From contig CANRFR010000011.1 in the NCBI GenBank assembly GCA_947629945.1, positions 1-42,501 on the forward strand: DNA of 42,501 nt. The letters are read 5' to 3'. Shown here in pieces: positions 1 through 6,608 of this stretch. Below the pieces are notes generated by a model. It was given only the letters and a program-made list of their open reading frames with translations. It was not told where the DNA came from and ran no database searches. The stretch comes from an uncultured Clostridia bacterium (GTDB lineage Bacteria; Bacillota; Clostridia; Oscillospirales; Ruminococcaceae). The position numbers and the translations under genes were made by a program. Position 1 is the stretch's first letter. Each line of letters begins with the position of its first letter.

Positions 1-634
1 CGTCGTCCGCGGCGATTATGGTAAGGCTGCTTTCGTCTATTGAAAGCGCGTCCTTACATTTTACGGCGTCGCCGAATTTGCTCTCGATATTAAGTTCGCC
101 CGCGCCCTTAAATTCCAGATCGGAGCGTGTGAACACCGCCGCGTCCGCTTCGTCGTTCGCGGTATAGCTCTCGCTGTCGGAAAGCGCGTTCTTTGTGCCG
201 TCCTTTGAAAAGATCGTCAGCGTTTTCGCGCTTTCACAATCGATGACCGCGCCGTTCTTGGAGGTAAGCTCGGCGTTGTTGAGCAGCAGCGTTATCTCGG
301 CGTTTTTATCCGCTTCTATAAAAATTTTACAGTCGGAGCATTTGCCGGAAAGCTCGTAAACGCCCGCGTCCGTTATCTTTACGGTTTTATCGGACTCCAC
401 CGCGCCGCTGCCGTTAACGGAGATTTTTTCATCGGAGAACGTCACCGTACAGCTTGTTTCAACGGGGACGGCAAGTTCGCTTTCCTCATCGCTTGTATTG
501 ACGCTCGCGGTTTTGTCCGCCGTGCTTAAAAGCGGGCTTGACGAACTGTTGGATATGTCGTTGTCGTTGGCGCAGCCTGTCATCATAGTTGAAAAGGCGC
601 AGAACGCCGCCAGAGTCTTAAAGTTGAATTTCAT
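1..634 (-). CDS. Cthe_2159-like carbohydrate-binding lipoprotein, C-terminus outside window
   Basis: The reading frame is open from ATG at 634 to the window edge, so about 211 N-terminal residues are visible. The start MKFNFKTLAAF, a hydrophobic stretch and the lipobox-like MMTGCAND (Cys near residue 22) indicate an exported lipoprotein. A Ser/Asp/Glu-rich linker follows, then repetitive beta-strand sequence with short motifs such as ADKNAEITLLLNNAEL and SDLEFKGAGELNIESK. That pattern resembles the carbohydrate-binding domain family typified by Cthe_2159 (DUF4353), a beta-solenoid that binds acidic polysaccharide. The family call is from recognition, not a search. The gene lies 63 bp downstream of the DUF4956 gene on the same strand and probably shares its transcript. 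The likely role is binding a surface or extracellular glycan. Confidence 0.75.
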   Translation of the reverse strand, partial: MKFNFKTLAAFCAFSTMMTGCANDNDISNSSSSPLLSTADKTASVNTSDEESELAVPVETSCTVTFSDEKISVNGSGAVESDKTVKITDAGVYELSGKCSDCKIFIEADKNAEITLLLNNAELTSKNGAVIDCESAKTLTIFSKDGTKNALSDSESYTANDEADAAVFTRSDLEFKGAGELNIESKFGDAVKCKDALSIDESSLTIIAADD

Positions 635-697
635 ATTATTCCCTCTTAAAAATCTCCCGTATACCGCTTTACACTGCGGGATACTCCAAAATTCCCA

Positions 698-1372
698 TCA
701 CATTTCCTCGTGATTATCGGTAAGTACGCTGCACATTATCGTAAGATTACCGTTGCGTGTTCTTATCTTGTCCAAAAACTCCTTTTCCTTTGAAGCGTCC
801 TTTAAGACAAGCTCGTAACGTAATTCATAGAGCGTTCCCATACTGACCGTCTTGGACATTACCAAACGGTGCGAGACTGTGTATTCCTCGAACAAATCTT
901 TAAAGCAGCTCATATAGTCCAGATCCTCGGGGATCAGCACTTTAAGGAGCTTCGCGGACTTGACGATACCGAACGCCGGAATAAATCCCAACAACCCCAG
1001 AATAAGCCCTGCCGCAAGCGTGATTATCAGCGCGAAGCCGAGATATCCCATGCCCGTTGCCAAACCAATGCCCATTGCCAAGAACACGTAGCACAGCTCT
1101 CTGGAAGTGCCGGGCGCCGAACGAAACCTTACAAGGTTGAACGCGCCCATAACCGCTATTCCCGCGCCCACCGAGCCGTTCACCAGCATTATAACCGACT
1201 GCACCAAAATGGGCAGCACCACCAGCGTTACCATAAGATTTTTAGACGCGCGCGGATTATTTAATCTGTAAAGCATAGCCGCCACAAGTCCAAGTCCCGC
1301 CGAGGTCAGCGTGCAGAATATCGCGCTCTGCGCGGTAAGCCCCACGGACGTATCTATAATTGTCGAAAACAT
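698..1372 (-). CDS. DUF4956 family integral membrane protein
   Basis: This 224-residue protein has several hydrophobic segments in its first 140 residues (around 13-35, 45-65, 70-85 and 95-135), then a soluble tail of about 85 residues beginning near SAKLLKVLIPEDLDYMSCF. The membrane part carries the loop FNLVRFRSAPGTSRELCYVF, which I associate with DUF4956. Members have no established biochemical function but are repeatedly found beside VTC-domain proteins. Here the gene starts 6 bp after the VTC gene stops, with a GGGAG-type ribosome site inside the upstream gene, so the two are probably translated together. It is likely the membrane partner of a VTC-like enzyme, but this is inference from context. 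Confidence 0.8.
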   Translation of the reverse strand: MFSTIIDTSVGLTAQSAIFCTLTSAGLGLVAAMLYRLNNPRASKNLMVTLVVLPILVQSVIMLVNGSVGAGIAVMGAFNLVRFRSAPGTSRELCYVFLAMGIGLATGMGYLGFALIITLAAGLILGLLGFIPAFGIVKSAKLLKVLIPEDLDYMSCFKDLFEEYTVSHRLVMSKTVSMGTLYELRYELVLKDASKEKEFLDKIRTRNGNLTIMCSVLTDNHEEM

Positions 1373-1378
1373 ATTGAA

Positions 1379-2086
1379 TTAAACTCCCATCTTTAAATTC
1401 TGCCACACCTCGCTTGAATAAATGGTGCCGTATTTTGAAAACGAACCGTTGTAGATTTTGAGCCGCGATAAGACCTTCACAAGCGTTAAAGGAACAGCGC
1501 CGACGGACTTTACCTCCATAACCGTGAACGGCTGAGAGCTTAACCTCTTTCCGACGTCGCCCGCTCTCAAATCAAGATTTTGACGGCGATATCTTATGTT
1601 GCTGTCAAACGTTACGCGAAATTCTTTGTCCTCGTTGCCGTAAAACGCGCAGCGGTCGTAACAGATAACTATTTTCGGCTTCAGATCCATTCGCTTTATA
1701 AGGTAATCGACCTCCTCAAAGACCTGTCCGCGCTTTTCGGGCTTTACGCCGTCGGTTATGTAATCGTGCAGTTCTTTGTAAGTGCCGTCATAGCGCCGCT
1801 TATAGGTGATCCCTCGATATTTCTTCTTTATTTCCAAAAACGCGTTGGAATCGTCCTCGGCTCTGCCGTAGCAGCGCAGCCGTACTTTTTCTTTATAGAC
1901 GGGCTTTCCAAGCGAGCTTCTTATCAGATCGTTGTTGCGGTTGTCAAGGTAGATGTTGAGTATGGTATGAAGCCCGAATTCGTCCTCGGTCATAAAATTC
2001 GATATTTCTTTCACGACCCCGTTATATTGCTCTTCATCCAGCAAGAATTTCATCTCGCGTCGTTTGAACGTATTCGCGTATGCCAT
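1379..2086 (-). CDS. VTC-domain protein (polyphosphate polymerase-like)
   Basis: The 235-residue protein starts MAYANTFKRREMKFLLDEEQY, where the K/R-rich strand matches the entry strand of the VTC/CYTH triphosphate tunnel fold. Later charged strands fit the same fold: SLGKPVYKEKVRLRCYG, AFLEIKKKYRGITYKRR, FRVTFDSNIRYRRQN and FTVMEVKS, the last with the acidic metal-binding Glu. In yeast, Vtc4 makes polyphosphate from ATP inside such a tunnel. Bacterial relatives beside DUF4956 genes are usually annotated polyphosphate polymerase domain proteins, but their product is not proven. There is no signal peptide or membrane segment, so it should act at the inner face of the membrane. It is the first gene of the minus-strand operon that continues into DUF4956 and the lipoprotein. 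Confidence 0.85.
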   Translation of the reverse strand: MAYANTFKRREMKFLLDEEQYNGVVKEISNFMTEDEFGLHTILNIYLDNRNNDLIRSSLGKPVYKEKVRLRCYGRAEDDSNAFLEIKKKYRGITYKRRYDGTYKELHDYITDGVKPEKRGQVFEEVDYLIKRMDLKPKIVICYDRCAFYGNEDKEFRVTFDSNIRYRRQNLDLRAGDVGKRLSSQPFTVMEVKSVGAVPLTLVKVLSRLKIYNGSFSKYGTIYSSEVWQNLKMGV

Positions 2087-2344
2087 TGATATTCACTCCC
2101 ATTGAGAATCGCAAAGCCTCGCCGTGTCTTCTGTGCTTCGCTTTTTGTAATTTTATTATAACTTAGCTTTGTGTTAATTTTATGATAAAAGCACAACAAT
2201 TTTCTGTTTTTTAGACAGCATTTTTTATGTTGATTGAGAAAAATTTCATTTGTTATACCAACCGACAAAGCAAACCGCTGTTCTATTTTATGAGTAAGCA
2301 GCATAGATTTTATAAAAACGGACAAGTAAAGAAAGGACAAAAAA
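2087..2344. promoter_or_regulatory. Divergent intergenic region between VTC operon and spoIIIA operon
   Basis: An AT-rich 258-bp spacer without a convincing gene. For the minus strand a TATAAT lies near 2154-2159, about 70 bp before the VTC start, but I see no good -35. For the plus strand the sequence CATAGATT at 2302-2309, with an AT-rich element about 15 bp upstream, loosely resembles a sigma-E -10 box, as expected for spoIIIA; this is weak. The ribosome site AAAGGA precedes the spoIIIAA ATG. Confidence 0.4.
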
Positions 2345-3184
2345 ATGATAAAAGCAACAGCTATCCCATTAAAGAGTATTGAAAAAATTCAAGTACCAAG
2401 GCCGATCTCACAGATCGCCGAGATACGTCTTCGCGCGGGCAGACCTTGCGTTGCGGTGGACGTTAACTCAAATATGCAGGTCTGCTCACCGCCGTTTTCC
2501 GCAAAAGAAATCGCGGAATGTTTCGACGAAATATGCAGATATTCCGTTTACAGCTTTGAGGAGGACATCTCCCGCGGCTTTGTGACGCTTGACGGCGGAC
2601 ACCGTGTTGGGATCTGCGGGACTGCGGTCACAAAACAAGGAAAGATAACGGCGTTCAAGGATATTTCGGGACTTAACATACGCGTTGCTCACCAAATTTT
2701 GGGCTGCTCAGACGAGTTGTACGAACGCGTTTTTTCGAGCGGGCTTCAATCGCTTCTGCTAGGCGGCAAGCCGCTTTGCGGAAAAACGACGGTTCTGCGC
2801 GATCTTGCGAGACTGCTGGGCGAACGTCACCGTGTAACCCTTATCGACAGCCGCGGCGAACTTTCCGCCTCGGTGCGCGGAAAACCGAACTTTGACATAG
2901 GACTAAACACCGACGCATTATGCGGAATTGAAAAATCCGAGGGCATTATGCTCGCAATAAGAAGTCTCAGCCCGGAGGTAATAATCTGCGACGAGATAGG
3001 CGACGATCAGGCGGCAGTCGAGCAAGCTATGTTCTGCGGTGTTAAGATAATCGCTTCGGCGCACGCCGCAAGCTTAGCAGAACTTAAACGGCGCAATTCC
3101 ACGCGCGGACTTTTTCCGCTGTTCGACTGCGCCGCCGTTTTAAATGAAAACGGAAGGCTTGCGGAATTTGAAAGGCGCAGGTGA
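2345..3184 (+). CDS. spoIIIAA: Stage III sporulation protein AA (engulfment-channel ATPase)
   Basis: The 279-residue protein is slightly shorter than the B. subtilis protein (about 307). It has an N-terminal region with EIRLRAGRPC (residues 26-35) and SFEEDISRGFVTLDGGHRVG (70-89), both typical of SpoIIIAA. A Walker A P-loop GGKPLCGKTT lies at 140-149 and a Walker B-like segment is VIICDEIGDD. SpoIIIAA is a mother-cell AAA-type ATPase related to secretion ATPases; it powers or assembles the SpoIIIA-SpoIIQ channel feeding the forespore. The ATG has an AAAGGA ribosome site. The stop overlaps the start of spoIIIAB, so this is the first gene of a tightly packed operon. Confidence 0.95.
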   Translation: MIKATAIPLKSIEKIQVPRPISQIAEIRLRAGRPCVAVDVNSNMQVCSPPFSAKEIAECFDEICRYSVYSFEEDISRGFVTLDGGHRVGICGTAVTKQGKITAFKDISGLNIRVAHQILGCSDELYERVFSSGLQSLLLGGKPLCGKTTVLRDLARLLGERHRVTLIDSRGELSASVRGKPNFDIGLNTDALCGIEKSEGIMLAIRSLSPEVIICDEIGDDQAAVEQAMFCGVKIIASAHAASLAELKRRNSTRGLFPLFDCAAVLNENGRLAEFERRR

Positions 3185-3675
3185 TGACCGTGAATATATT
3201 CAGGCTCATCGCGGCGGCGCTTGCGTTCGTTATCTGCGCTTCGGAGGGCAGTCGGCGCAGCCGCGCGCTTAAAGAACGCTCGGAATTTACGGCGGAAATT
3301 CAATCGATGATTGAACGGTTCTCTGTTGGGATACGCTATTCGGCAAAAAACTCGGACGAGCTGCTGGACGCGGAAAACGGACGTTTCGCGCGTATGGTCA
3401 AATCGTTCAAGGAACAAACGAACAACACTCGTCTGGCGTGGGAAATGGCTTGCAGCGAACTTCCGCAATATCCCGACGAAACAGCCGTTCTGCGGGAGCT
3501 TGGAGCGTCGTTCGGTACAATGGACACCGACAACACTCTGCGGCTTTTGGAATGCTGTCAAGCGGAGATCTCATCGCTTAAAAATGCCGCCGAGGCGGAA
3601 TACTCCAAACGCGGCAAGGCAGTCTTTCAGGTTGGGGCGTTATGCGGAATAGGCGCGGCTATCTTGATTATTTAA
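3181..3675 (+). CDS. spoIIIAB: Stage III sporulation protein AB
   Basis: The protein is about 164 residues (B. subtilis about 171). It has an N-terminal hydrophobic segment (residues 4-20), a long mostly helical soluble part with many Arg and Glu residues, and a C-terminal hydrophobic segment FQVGALCGIGAAILII. This layout matches SpoIIIAB, which resembles type II secretion GspF-like proteins and sits in the mother-cell membrane of the engulfed forespore. Translation may start at GTG 3181 or ATG 3184; both overlap the spoIIIAA stop (TGA at 3182-3184), implying coupling. The next gene begins 10 bp after the stop. Confidence 0.92.
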   Translation: MMTVNIFRLIAAALAFVICASEGSRRSRALKERSEFTAEIQSMIERFSVGIRYSAKNSDELLDAENGRFARMVKSFKEQTNNTRLAWEMACSELPQYPDETAVLRELGASFGTMDTDNTLRLLECCQAEISSLKNAAEAEYSKRGKAVFQVGALCGIGAAILII

Positions 3676-3685
3676 GGGGTTAGCA

Positions 3686-3883
3686 ATGGAAATTGATTTG
3701 CTTTTTAAAATAGCGGCTGTGGGCGTTATAGTCGCCATCTTGAACTTGATACTCAAAAAAACCGACCACGACGAGCAAGTGGTAATGTTGAACGTTGCGG
3801 GGCTGATCATCGTTCTTATGATGATAATACCGTTCATTCAGGAGCTTTTTGAAACGGTAAAGGACGTGTTTGGACTGTGGTGA
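3686..3883 (+). CDS. spoIIIAC: Stage III sporulation protein AC
   Basis: A 65-residue membrane protein with two hydrophobic helices (about residues 4-24 and 33-53) separated by the short polar loop KKTDHDEQ, as in SpoIIIAC (68 residues in B. subtilis). The family forms part of the SpoIIIA channel that joins mother cell and forespore. The ribosome site is in AAGGGGTTAGCA before the ATG. The gene overlaps the start of spoIIIAD by 7 bp. Position, size and topology together make the call secure even though the sequence is short. Confidence 0.93.
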   Translation: MEIDLLFKIAAVGVIVAILNLILKKTDHDEQVVMLNVAGLIIVLMMIIPFIQELFETVKDVFGLW

Positions 3884-4272
3884 CGGATATTTTAAGACTT
3901 TGCGGATTCGGGCTGTCGGCGGTAACGCTTTGCGTTATTGTTCGGCAGCTAAAACCCGAAAGCGCGGTTATCGTGAATATCGCGGCGGGGCTTATGATAC
4001 TTATTTCCGCAGTTAAGCTGCTGTCGCCCTCCGTAAAAGCCGTTGGAGAACTTGCGGAAAACGCCGGTATAAGCGGCAGCTTTGCGGAGATCCTGCTGAA
4101 AGCTCTGGCGATAAGCTACATAACCGCGTTGTCCTCCGACTGCGCCAAGGACGCGGGCGAGACGGCTCTGGGAACAAAACTGGAGTTTGCGGGAAGAGCC
4201 GCGATCGCTGCGCTGTCTCTGCCTGTCTTTACTCAATTGGCGGAGATCATCACAAAAATGATAAACGGATAG
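3877..4272 (+). CDS. spoIIIAD: Stage III sporulation protein AD
   Basis: This 131-residue hydrophobic protein has about three to four membrane segments and the family's typical pattern, including SFAEILLKALAISYITALSSDCAKDAGE near residues 70-97. The length matches B. subtilis SpoIIIAD (133). It probably starts at GTG 3877 or GTG 3880, inside the end of spoIIIAC. SpoIIIAD is a membrane component of the SpoIIIA-SpoIIQ feeding channel. Confidence 0.93.
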   Translation: MVTDILRLCGFGLSAVTLCVIVRQLKPESAVIVNIAAGLMILISAVKLLSPSVKAVGELAENAGISGSFAEILLKALAISYITALSSDCAKDAGETALGTKLEFAGRAAIAALSLPVFTQLAEIITKMING

Positions 4273-4279
4273 GTAAAAT

Positions 4280-5374
4280 ATGAGGAATTTTTTTGCTGTT
4301 TTATTTGCGGTTTTCGCGATTTTGATTTTCAGTCCTCGATCTTATGCCGAAGAATTCGACTACGGCAGAGACGCTCTTGAAAGCGCTCTTCCCGACGACG
4401 CGCGGGAATATCTTGAAAGCGAGGGGATAACTCCCGAGACCACAACGGCGTTTTCTTTTTCGGACGCGCTCGGCAAGGGGTTTGAGCTTTTGAAAAGCAA
4501 GGCTTCAAAGCCGCTGAAAACGCTGTGCGCTTTATGCGGAGTAGTTTTGTTCTGCGCTTTGACGCAAAGCTTGGAACATTCGGGCAGCCTGAAAGGAGTG
4601 TTTTCGGCGGTAGGGGTTCTTTGCGGCGCAGGTATCGCGGCGGCGGCAATGTACGATCTGCTGAACAGCTCTCTTACCGCGATAAGCGCGGCGGCAAATT
4701 TTATGCTGATTTTTATTCCCGTACTTACGGGTATCTCGGCGGCGATGGGTCACACGCTGACCGCCGCTGCGGTAAACTCTGCGGTTATTGGCGGAACTCA
4801 ACTGTTTTCGCAGCTTGCCGCTAACTTTTTGGCTCCGTTGTGCGGCGCGATACTGGGAGTTTCCACAGCGGGCGCGGTTCATCCTCAACTGAAGCTGGAC
4901 AAGATAGGCGAACTCATAAAAAAATTCGTCGTATGGGGACTATCTCTTGTTATGACGGTTTTTATGGGTGTTTTATCAATACAAACCGCCGTTTCCGCCG
5001 CTTCCGATAACGCCGCCGTTAAAACGGCAAAGTTTATGGTATCTCAGGGCGTTCCCATCGTCGGCGGTACTGTATCCGACGCGGTGAACACGCTGCAAAC
5101 GGGGATATCGATACTCAAAAGCAGCGTCGGAGTTTATGGGATAATAGCCGCCGCAGCAGTCATCGTGCCCGTACTGGCGGGTCTGTTTTGCTACAAAATA
5201 GCGATAATTCTGGCGCAAAGCCTTGCGGAGACTTTCGATCTGAAAGAGCTTGCCGCGCTGTTTAAAAGCTGTGGCGCTATAGTTACCATTATCATCTCAA
5301 TCACGTTTGGCGTTCTGTTGATAAACACTATCGCCGCCGCGGTTACGCTTTGTATGACGGGAAACACCGGCTGA
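4280..5374 (+). CDS. spoIIIAE: Stage III sporulation protein AE
   Basis: The 364-residue protein has a cleavable-looking signal (MRNFFAVLFAVFAILIF, then SPRSYAEE), a short extracytoplasmic region, and then multiple hydrophobic segments from about residue 75 to the end. The Ala/Gly/Ser-rich membrane region with GVLCGAGIAAAAMYDLL and VSQGVPIVGGTVSDAVNT is characteristic of SpoIIIAE, a polytopic channel component of the engulfed forespore. It begins 7 bp after spoIIIAD. It is the last gene before a strong terminator; spoIIIAF, AG and AH, which normally follow, are not here. Confidence 0.93.
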   Translation: MRNFFAVLFAVFAILIFSPRSYAEEFDYGRDALESALPDDAREYLESEGITPETTTAFSFSDALGKGFELLKSKASKPLKTLCALCGVVLFCALTQSLEHSGSLKGVFSAVGVLCGAGIAAAAMYDLLNSSLTAISAAANFMLIFIPVLTGISAAMGHTLTAAAVNSAVIGGTQLFSQLAANFLAPLCGAILGVSTAGAVHPQLKLDKIGELIKKFVVWGLSLVMTVFMGVLSIQTAVSAASDNAAVKTAKFMVSQGVPIVGGTVSDAVNTLQTGISILKSSVGVYGIIAAAAVIVPVLAGLFCYKIAIILAQSLAETFDLKELAALFKSCGAIVTIIISITFGVLLINTIAAAVTLCMTGNTG

Positions 5375-5386
5375 ACCTCAAAAAAC

Positions 5387-5425
5387 AAGACCTCCGCAAA
5401 GTCAAATTGCCTTTGCGGAGGTCTT
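5387..5425. terminator. Bidirectional intrinsic terminator between spoIIIAE and cysK
   Basis: A perfect 15-bp stem pairs 5387-5401 with 5411-5425 around a 9-nt loop, and a T-run follows in the plus direction (A-run for the minus direction). It lies between the convergent 3' ends of spoIIIAE and cysK and can stop both. Confidence 0.92.
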
Positions 5426-5457
5426 TTAGAAAAACGAATTATTGTCTGTTGTAAAAA

Positions 5458-6387
5458 TTACTCGGCAAACATCTCCGTTGAAAGATATCGCTCGCCCGTA
5501 TCCGGCAAAAGCGCGACGATAGTCTTGCCCTTGTTTTCGGGGCGCTTTGCAAGCTCTACCGCCGCCCAAACAGCCGCGCCCGAGCTTATGCCGACAAGAA
5601 CGCCCTCGGTTCTCGCGACGCGTCTGCCCGCTTCAAAAGCGGCTTCATTCTCAACCTGTATTATCTCGTCGTAGATGTCGGTATCAAGAGTTTCGGGAAC
5701 GAAGCCCGCGCCTATTCCCTGAATTTTATGCGGACCCGAAGCGCCCCCGGAAAGCACGGGGCTGGATTTCGGCTCAACGGCGATTATCTTCACGTTCGGG
5801 TTCTTTTCTTTGAGCGTTTTGCCCACGCCCGAAATCGTACCGCCCGTGCCTATGCCCGCTACGAAAATATCCACCTTGCCGTCGGTGTCGTCCCAAATCT
5901 CAACGCCCGTTGTCGCCGCGTGCGCAGCGGGGTTTACGGGGTTTACGAACTGACCCGGGATAAAGCTGTTCGGAATCTCCCGGGCAAGCTCGTCCGCTTT
6001 CGCGATCGCGCCTTTCATTCCCTTCGCGCCGTCGGTCAGCACAAGCTCCGCGCCGTACGCTTTCATAAGATTGCGGCGCTCAACGCTCATTGTTTCGGGC
6101 ATAACTATGATTATTCTGTATCCTTTCACGGCGGCGATAGCCGAAAGTCCCACGCCCGTATTTCCGCTTGTAGGCTCAATAATCACCGACCCCTGCTTTA
6201 ACTTACCCTGTTTTTCCGCGTCCTCTATCATTGCTTTCGCGACACGATCCTTGACCGAGCCTGCGGGATTGAACAGCTCGAGTTTCGCCAAAACGACAGC
6301 CTCCAGCTTATCCTCCCGCTCGATATGAGTAAGCTCCAACAACGGAGTTTTGCCGATAAGCTCTGTAACATTCTTGTAAACGTTCAT
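5458..6387 (-). CDS. cysK: Cysteine synthase (O-acetylserine sulfhydrylase)
   Basis: The 309-residue protein makes cysteine from O-acetylserine and sulfide with pyridoxal phosphate. The PLP lysine is K46 in [11 protein letters not shown], and the substrate loop PTSGNTG is at residues 72-78. The phosphate loop [12 protein letters not shown] and the C-terminal GISSGAA are also present. The length equals that of typical CysK. The gene is alone, with its own promoter and 5' leader, and the 15-bp terminator follows it. CysK rather than CysM is favoured by overall length and motif spelling, but CysM activity cannot be excluded. Confidence 0.95.
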   Translation of the reverse strand: MNVYKNVTELIGKTPLLELTHIEREDKLEAVVLAKLELFNPAGSVKDRVAKAMIEDAEKQGKLKQGSVIIEPTSGNTGVGLSAIAAVKGYRIIIVMPETMSVERRNLMKAYGAELVLTDGAKGMKGAIAKADELAREIPNSFIPGQFVNPVNPAAHAATTGVEIWDDTDGKVDIFVAGIGTGGTISGVGKTLKEKNPNVKIIAVEPKSSPVLSGGASGPHKIQGIGAGFVPETLDTDIYDEIIQVENEAAFEAGRRVARTEGVLVGISSGAAVWAAVELAKRPENKGKTIVALLPDTGERYLSTEMFAE

Positions 6388-6412
6388 AAAACCTCCATAA
6401 AATAAAACCTAC

Positions 6413-6440
6413 CCTTAAGCTGTTCCCAACAGCATTAAGG
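6413..6440 (-). promoter_or_regulatory. Hairpin in the cysK 5' leader
   Basis: In the roughly 90-nt leader, CCTTAA-GCTGTT (6413-6424) pairs with AACAGC-(A)-TTAAGG (6428-6440), giving a 12-bp stem with one bulge and a 3-nt loop. On the transcript it is followed by a T-rich stretch, so it could attenuate transcription or stabilise the mRNA. It has no T-box or SAM riboswitch signature that I can see. Confidence 0.5.
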
Positions 6441-6485
6441 CGGCGGCAAAGTACAAAAGGAAAATTTGCTCTGACTTTCGATATC

Positions 6486-6514
6486 ATTATAGCACACTTT
6501 ACCTACAATGTCAA
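6486..6514 (-). promoter_or_regulatory. Consensus sigma-A promoter of cysK
   Basis: On the minus strand a perfect TTGACA (6509-6514) and a perfect TATAAT (6486-6491) are separated by 17 bp. Transcription would start near 6479, about 90 nt before the cysK ATG. Confidence 0.9.
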
Positions 6515-6575
6515 TAGGCTTTTGGTATTTTTATACATAAATACAGTTCTTTGCTATAAGTGTCGTAAACATAAA

Positions 6576-6599
6576 ACCGCGCAGCCGAAGCCGCGCGGT
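6576..6599 (-). terminator. Intrinsic terminator of the 620-residue FN3 gene
   Basis: In the minus-strand RNA a 10-bp GC-rich stem with one mismatch closes on a UUCG tetraloop and is followed by TTTTA. The same hairpin sequence recurs after the neighbouring FN3 gene (8586-8609), showing that the duplicated unit included the terminator. Confidence 0.88.
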
Positions 6600-6608
6600 C
6601 GATGTAGT

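Noticed and set aside
2050-2340. 96-codon minus-strand ORF covering the spoIIIA/VTC spacer
   Set aside because: It overlaps the VTC start out of frame, is AT-rich and low in complexity, and occupies the divergent promoter region.
6388-6480. T-box or SAM riboswitch before cysK
   Set aside because: The leader is too short and the T-box AGGGTGGNACCGCG core is absent; only a simple hairpin is seen.
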